From assembly GCA_017886895.1 (NCBI GenBank), contig JAGHJD010000026.1:1-55776 (forward strand): DNA of 55,776 nucleotides, written 5' to 3'. Origin of the DNA: Clostridia bacterium (lineage in GTDB: Bacteria > Bacillota > Clostridia > Christensenellales > Borkfalkiaceae). The position numbers were made by a program, and so were the translations under genes. Shown here in pieces: positions 51,610-55,776 of this stretch (the stretch's first letter is position 1; each line of letters starts with the position of its first letter). The notes under the pieces are model-generated. The model was not told the origin of the DNA and ran no database searches. It saw nothing but the letters and a program-made list of their open reading frames with translations.

Positions 51610-51728
51610 GCTCTTTGTTCCGTTCGGCGGGTTGCAGCCTTACACCGAACGGCGGGCTGCTGCTCCTTGTTCCGTTCGGCGGGTTGCAGCCTTACACCGA
51701 ATGGCGGGCTGCTGCCTTAAACCGAACG
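51599..51728. repeat. 52-bp tandem repeat, 2 full copies plus an internally deleted third
   Basis: ggcgggctg(t/c)tgctc(t/c)ttgttccgttcggcgggttgcagccttacaccgaa at about 51599 and 51651; third copy ggcgggctgctgccttaaaccgaa at about 51703. Confidence 0.9.
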
Positions 51729-51825
51729 CGGCGGCGGAAGGCAGGCGTTCGGCTGCTGCCGCTTTTCAAAAATGCGGCGGGCAAAAAAGTATATTTTCCG
51801 AAAGACTGTTTGTTTTGCAGAAAAA

Positions 51826-51858
51826 CGGCGGGCGGAACGATTTTCGTTCCGCCCGCCG
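51826..51858 (-). terminator. Terminator of the acyl-CoA synthetase gene
   Basis: CGGCGGGCGGAACGA-TTT-TCGTTCCGCCCGCCG with minus-strand T-tract TTTTTC. Confidence 0.85.
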
Positions 51859-51903
51859 CGCATTGTGCGCAATGCGGCACTTAAAATAGTGCGCAATGCT
51901 GCG

Positions 51904-53574
51904 TTAAAATTTCGTTGAATCCTCTTCGCGGATGGTGACGCGGCGGATCTTGCCGCTGATCGTCTTGGGCAGCTCGGTCACAAATTCCACGACGCGCGGA
52001 TATTTGTAGGGCGCCGTCGTCTTTTTGACGTGGTTCTGCAATTCTTTGATAAGTTCGTCGCTCGGCTCGTATCCCTTTGCGAGCACGATGGTCGCCTTGA
52101 CGAGCTGGCCGCGCACGCCCTCCGTGTCGGGCACGCCCGTGATCGCGCATTCGAGCACGGCGGGGTGCTCCATCAGCGCGCTCTCGACCTCGAAGGGGCC
52201 GATGCGGTAGCCGGAACTCTTGATGATGTCGTCCTTTCTGCCGACGAACCAGTAATACCCGTCCGTGTCGCGGTAGGCGAGATCGCCGAGATGATAATAT
52301 CCGTCGTACATGACTGTGCCCGTAAGCTGCGGGTCGTTGTAGTAGCCGCTGAACAGGCCCTGCTGTTCCTCGCGCAGTCGGATGCAGATCTCGCCCGCGC
52401 CCATTTCGACGGGCGCGCCGTCGTCGTCCAGGAGCTGTACGTCGTACAGCGGGGAGGGTTTTCCCATTGAACCGGGACGGATGTCCACAAGTCCCGGGAA
52501 GGTGGCGCAGACGACGGTCGTCTCCGTCTGCCCGAACCCTTCGTAGATCTTATGTCCCGTCTTTTGAACAATCTGCTTGTAGATCTCGGGGTTGAGCGCC
52601 TCTCCCGCCGTCATCATGTAGCGGATGCTCGAGAGGTCGTATTTGGAGAGATCGGTCTTGATCATGAAACGGTAGACCGTCGGCGGTGCGCAGAAGGTCG
52701 TGATCCTGTATTTCGCCACATGATTCATCAGGTCGTCGGGTTCGAATTTCCCGTGAAAATCATAGACGAACAGCGCAGAGCCGCACGCCCACTGCCCGAA
52801 CAGCTTGCCCCAGCTCGCCTTTGCCCAGCCCGTTTCGGCGAGAGTGAAGTGCAGCCCGCCGTCCTCGCATCTGTGCCAGTAGCGCGCCGTGACGATATGC
52901 CCCAGCGTGTAGCGCTGGCTCAGACAGACCATTTTGGGCATGCCCGTCGTGCCCGAGGTAAAGTAGATGAGCAGAACATCCTCCGCGCTCCGCTCCGTCT
53001 TGTAGGGCAGGGCGGGGAGCTTTTCGGGCTGCAGCGCAACTTCTGCGTCAAAATCGCGGAATCCTTCATATGTTCCGACGGAGGCGAGGTGCTGAACGCA
53101 GGGTACTTTTTTCGCGGCTTTCAGAATATTCTCGCACAACTCCGGCTCGTTCACGGCGACGACCATCTTCACGCCCGCCTTTTCCATGCGGTATACGAGG
53201 TCTTTTTCCATCAGCATGTGCGTTGCGGGGATGCCGATCGCGCCGATCTTGGAGAGCGCCATCAGCGTCGTCCAGTACTCGTGCCGCCGCTGGAGGATGA
53301 CGAGCACCCGGTCGCCTTTGCCGATGCCGAGGGAGAGGAAATAGTTCGCCGTCCGGTCGGAGATCCTGCTTATATCGCCGAAGGAGAAGAACCGCTCGCC
53401 GCCGAGGTCGTCGCACCACACGAGCGCCCGTTTGTCCGGGTCGAGGCGGGCATATTCGTCTACTATATCATACGCAAAATTGAAGTCTTTCGGTACGGTC
53501 AGTTTAAAGTGCCTGTAAAAATCGTCATAGTCCCTGAAAGACAGCGCGTTTGTGTATCGGTCCAGCAGATTCAT
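51904..53574 (-). CDS. AMP-binding acyl-CoA synthetase (acetyl/medium-chain acyl-CoA synthetase type)
   Basis: LLIYFTSGTTGMPKMVCLSQ, EGFGQTETTVVCATFPG, YYHLGDLAYRDTDGYYWFVGRKDDIIKSSGYRIGPFEVE, PKTISGKIRR. Confidence 0.93.
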   Translation of the reverse strand: MNLLDRYTNALSFRDYDDFYRHFKLTVPKDFNFAYDIVDEYARLDPDKRALVWCDDLGGERFFSFGDISRISDRTANYFLSLGIGKGDRVLVILQRRHEYWTTLMALSKIGAIGIPATHMLMEKDLVYRMEKAGVKMVVAVNEPELCENILKAAKKVPCVQHLASVGTYEGFRDFDAEVALQPEKLPALPYKTERSAEDVLLIYFTSGTTGMPKMVCLSQRYTLGHIVTARYWHRCEDGGLHFTLAETGWAKASWGKLFGQWACGSALFVYDFHGKFEPDDLMNHVAKYRITTFCAPPTVYRFMIKTDLSKYDLSSIRYMMTAGEALNPEIYKQIVQKTGHKIYEGFGQTETTVVCATFPGLVDIRPGSMGKPSPLYDVQLLDDDGAPVEMGAGEICIRLREEQQGLFSGYYNDPQLTGTVMYDGYYHLGDLAYRDTDGYYWFVGRKDDIIKSSGYRIGPFEVESALMEHPAVLECAITGVPDTEGVRGQLVKATIVLAKGYEPSDELIKELQNHVKKTTAPYKYPRVVEFVTELPKTISGKIRRVTIREEDSTKF

Positions 53575-53730
53575 ATGTAAAAAGCTCCCTCGATAGTATC
53601 TCTTCTTATTTTACCATACTGCGCGCGAATAATAAAGCGGTTTTCTGAAATTCCCCGAAAATTTTTGCATGAAACTTTCATGCGGCGCAAAAATTAAAAG
53701 TGCGGAGACTTTGCACGAGGGGGAGCGCGC

Positions 53731-54087
53731 GTGCTTGATAAATTGGCGGCAGCAGTGCTGTGCGTTGTAAACGAAACGGCGGACGGCGCATACAGGGTGT
53801 TGGACGCGCAGGAGTTTCTCTCTGCGCTGCCCGCACGTCTGCGCGCGGACGAAGAGACGCTCGGAGAGGCGCTTCGCCGCCTTGCAGAGGGCGGGTATAT
53901 CAGCGTCAAGTATTCGGAGGCGGGCACGTACTGCGTGGCGGCGCTGCCGAAGGGGAGGGCGGTGCAGCTCGAAAACAGCAGGATGCGCGCGCGGCTGCGC
54001 GCGCGCATCCATGCGTTTGCGCTGCCCTTTTTCGGCGCCTTTGCGGGCGGCGCGCTCGCCGCTGTGCTGTGCGCTCTTTTGTTTTGA
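53731..54087 (+). CDS. Small protein with predicted winged-helix-like N-terminus and C-terminal TM helix (copy 1)
   Basis: 118 aa; LDAQEFLSALPARLRADEETLGEALRRLAEGGYISVKYSEAGTYCVAALPKG ... FALPFFGAFAGGALAAVLCALLF. Confidence 0.65.
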   Translation: MLDKLAAAVLCVVNETADGAYRVLDAQEFLSALPARLRADEETLGEALRRLAEGGYISVKYSEAGTYCVAALPKGRAVQLENSRMRARLRARIHAFALPFFGAFAGGALAAVLCALLF

Positions 54088-54096
54088 GGTGAGGGG

Positions 54097-54456
54097 ATGC
54101 TGAACAGGCGTGAAAGCGAGATCATGCGCGCCGTCTACGGGCTGTGCGAGGGGAAGGAGAGCTGCCTTGTCAGCGTCTATGAGATCCTGAGCATGCTCCC
54201 CGGGCGGCGCGGCTATACGGCGGAGGCGGTGGAGGAGATCCTGCACTCTCTGGAGCTGGATGACTATTTCGACCTCGTCTCTTCCGAGCGCAAGGGCGAG
54301 CGTATGTATGTGATCACGCTGCACAGGAATGGTGAAGCATACCGCCGCGACGCGCAGCAGATGCGGCGCGGCATCGTGTTCAGGATCGCTCTCTCCGCGG
54401 CGGGCGCGGTCGTCGCCTTTCTTGTCGGTCTGCTGCTCAGAACGATCTTTTCCTGA
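54097..54456 (+). CDS. Small protein with predicted winged-helix-like N-terminus and C-terminal TM helix (copy 2)
   Basis: 119 aa; VSVYEILSMLPGRRGYTAEAVEEILHSLELDDYFDLVSSERKGERMYVITLHRNGEAY ... IALSAAGAVVAFLVGLLLRTIF. Confidence 0.65.
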   Translation: MLNRRESEIMRAVYGLCEGKESCLVSVYEILSMLPGRRGYTAEAVEEILHSLELDDYFDLVSSERKGERMYVITLHRNGEAYRRDAQQMRRGIVFRIALSAAGAVVAFLVGLLLRTIFS

Positions 54457-54536
54457 AAGTCCGCCTTCTCTCCGTGTGCTGTGGGGATCTCCGCCCTCTG
54501 TGCATTGCTGTATTTCCGTTTCTTTCGCCCGATTCG

Positions 54537-54565
54537 TTGACATCTTCATGGTTTTGCGCTATAAT
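54537..54565 (+). promoter_or_regulatory. uvrB promoter (TTGACA-N17-TATAAT)
   Basis: TTGACA 54537-54542, TATAAT 54560-54565. Confidence 0.9.
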
Positions 54566-54629
54566 ACATAGGTGAGAAAGTAAACATTTGTTTGTATAAA
54601 GGGGCGGAACATTGTTCCGCGCATTTGCC

Positions 54630-55776
54630 ATGGAAAAGTTTGAACTTGTATCGCCGTATGCGCCGACGGGTGACCAGCCGCAGGCGATCGAAAAACTCAC
54701 CGAAGGGGTGGAGGACGGCATCCGCACGCAGGTGCTCGTGGGCGTTACGGGCAGCGGCAAAACGTTCACGATGGCGAACGTCATCAAAAATATAAACCGC
54801 CCAACCCTCGTCATCGCGCACAACAAGACGCTCGCCGCGCAGCTCTGCAACGAATTCCGCGAATTTTTCCCGCATAACCGCGTGGAGTACTTCGTCAGCT
54901 ATTACGATTATTATCAGCCCGAGAGCTATATCCCGAGCACGGACACCTATATCGAAAAGGATATGTCCATGAACGACGAGATAGACAAGCTGCGCAACTC
55001 CGCCACGGCGTCCCTCGGCGAGCGCAGCGATGTGCTCGTCGTTGCGTCCGTCTCCTGCATTTACGGACTGGGCGCACCCGAAGAGTACTTCGACCTTGCG
55101 ATCTCCCTCCGTCCCGGCGATGCGATGGAGCGGGACGAGCTGATCCGCCGCCTCATCGAATTGCAGTATGAGCGCAAGGACATGGATTTCACGCGCTCCT
55201 CCTTCCGCGTGCGGGGGGACAGCGTAGAGGTGTTCCCCGCGGGCAGTTCGGAGATCGCGATCCGCGTCGAGTTTTTCGGCGATGAGGTGGACAGGCTGTG
55301 CGAGGTGGAGGCGGTCACGGGCAAGGTGACGGCGGAGCTGAAACATATCTGTATCTTTCCCGCGAGCCACTACGCCGTGGGCAGCGCGAAGATGGCGAAC
55401 GCGCTCGCGGCGATCGAGCGCGATTTGGAGGACGAGGTGAAGGCGTTCCGTGACGACGGGAAGCTTTTAGAAGCGCAGCGCCTCGAACAGCGCACGCATT
55501 ACGACCTTGAAATGATGCGCGAGATCGGGTATTGCAGCGGCGTGGAAAATTATTCGCGCTACTTCGACGGCAGAAAACCGGGCGAACCCTCGTTCACCCT
55601 CCTCGATTACTTTCCCGACAACTTCCTCGTGTTCATCGACGAGAGCCACATGACCATTCCGCAGATTCGTGCGATGTATCACGGAGATCTTTCGCGCAAG
55701 ACCAACCTCGTCAACTACGGGTTCCGCATGCGCTCCACCTACGACAACCGCCCGCTCACCTTTGAAGAGTTCGACG
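54630..55776 (+). CDS. uvrB: Excinuclease ABC subunit B (partial, runs off the window)
   Basis: [66 protein letters not shown]. Confidence 0.96.
   Translation, partial: MEKFELVSPYAPTGDQPQAIEKLTEGVEDGIRTQVLVGVTGSGKTFTMANVIKNINRPTLVIAHNKTLAAQLCNEFREFFPHNRVEYFVSYYDYYQPESYIPSTDTYIEKDMSMNDEIDKLRNSATASLGERSDVLVVASVSCIYGLGAPEEYFDLAISLRPGDAMERDELIRRLIELQYERKDMDFTRSSFRVRGDSVEVFPAGSSEIAIRVEFFGDEVDRLCEVEAVTGKVTAELKHICIFPASHYAVGSAKMANALAAIERDLEDEVKAFRDDGKLLEAQRLEQRTHYDLEMMREIGYCSGVENYSRYFDGRKPGEPSFTLLDYFPDNFLVFIDESHMTIPQIRAMYHGDLSRKTNLVNYGFRMRSTYDNRPLTFEEFD

Noticed and set aside
51470-51889. Small ORFs over the 52-bp repeat downstream of gyrA
   Set aside because: Repetitive translation (VPFGGLQPYTE...) reflecting the DNA repeat; no initiation signal.

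Overview
This is a GC-rich, mostly plus-strand chromosomal window. The gene content (yabP, yabQ, a ytxC-like gene, divIC, a T-box upstream of thrS, an L20-type leader) suggests a spore-forming Clostridia-type Firmicute; the taxonomy is inferred. Most of the content is housekeeping: lepA, hemW, guaB-guaA, a HelD-type helicase, comEC, holA, cdaA, aspartokinase, an LtaS-like sulfatase, leuS, thrS, infC-rpmI-rplT, a yebC-type gene, proA, typA, ppx/gppA, gyrB-gyrA, an acyl-CoA synthetase and the start of uvrB. I saw no tRNA, rRNA, CRISPR array or obvious transposon. No clear multi-gene novel defence system is visible. The most notable observations are: (1) GyrA carries Leu (TTG) at the Ser83 quinolone-resistance position; (2) a second GMP synthase paralog lacking the glutaminase domain lies between two near-duplicate terminator/promoter cassettes; (3) ComEC has a metallo-beta-lactamase-like tail with all metal motifs lost, while a stand-alone ComEC-type MBL protein with intact motifs is encoded elsewhere in the window; (4) cdaA is followed by a 39-aa ORF resembling only the membrane anchor of CdaR; (5) a 1,888-aa DUF4011-type helicase has apparently degraded accessory active sites; (6) two tandem small proteins with a predicted winged-helix-like N-terminus and a C-terminal TM helix precede uvrB; (7) two unusual degenerate tandem arrays lie between convergent genes.
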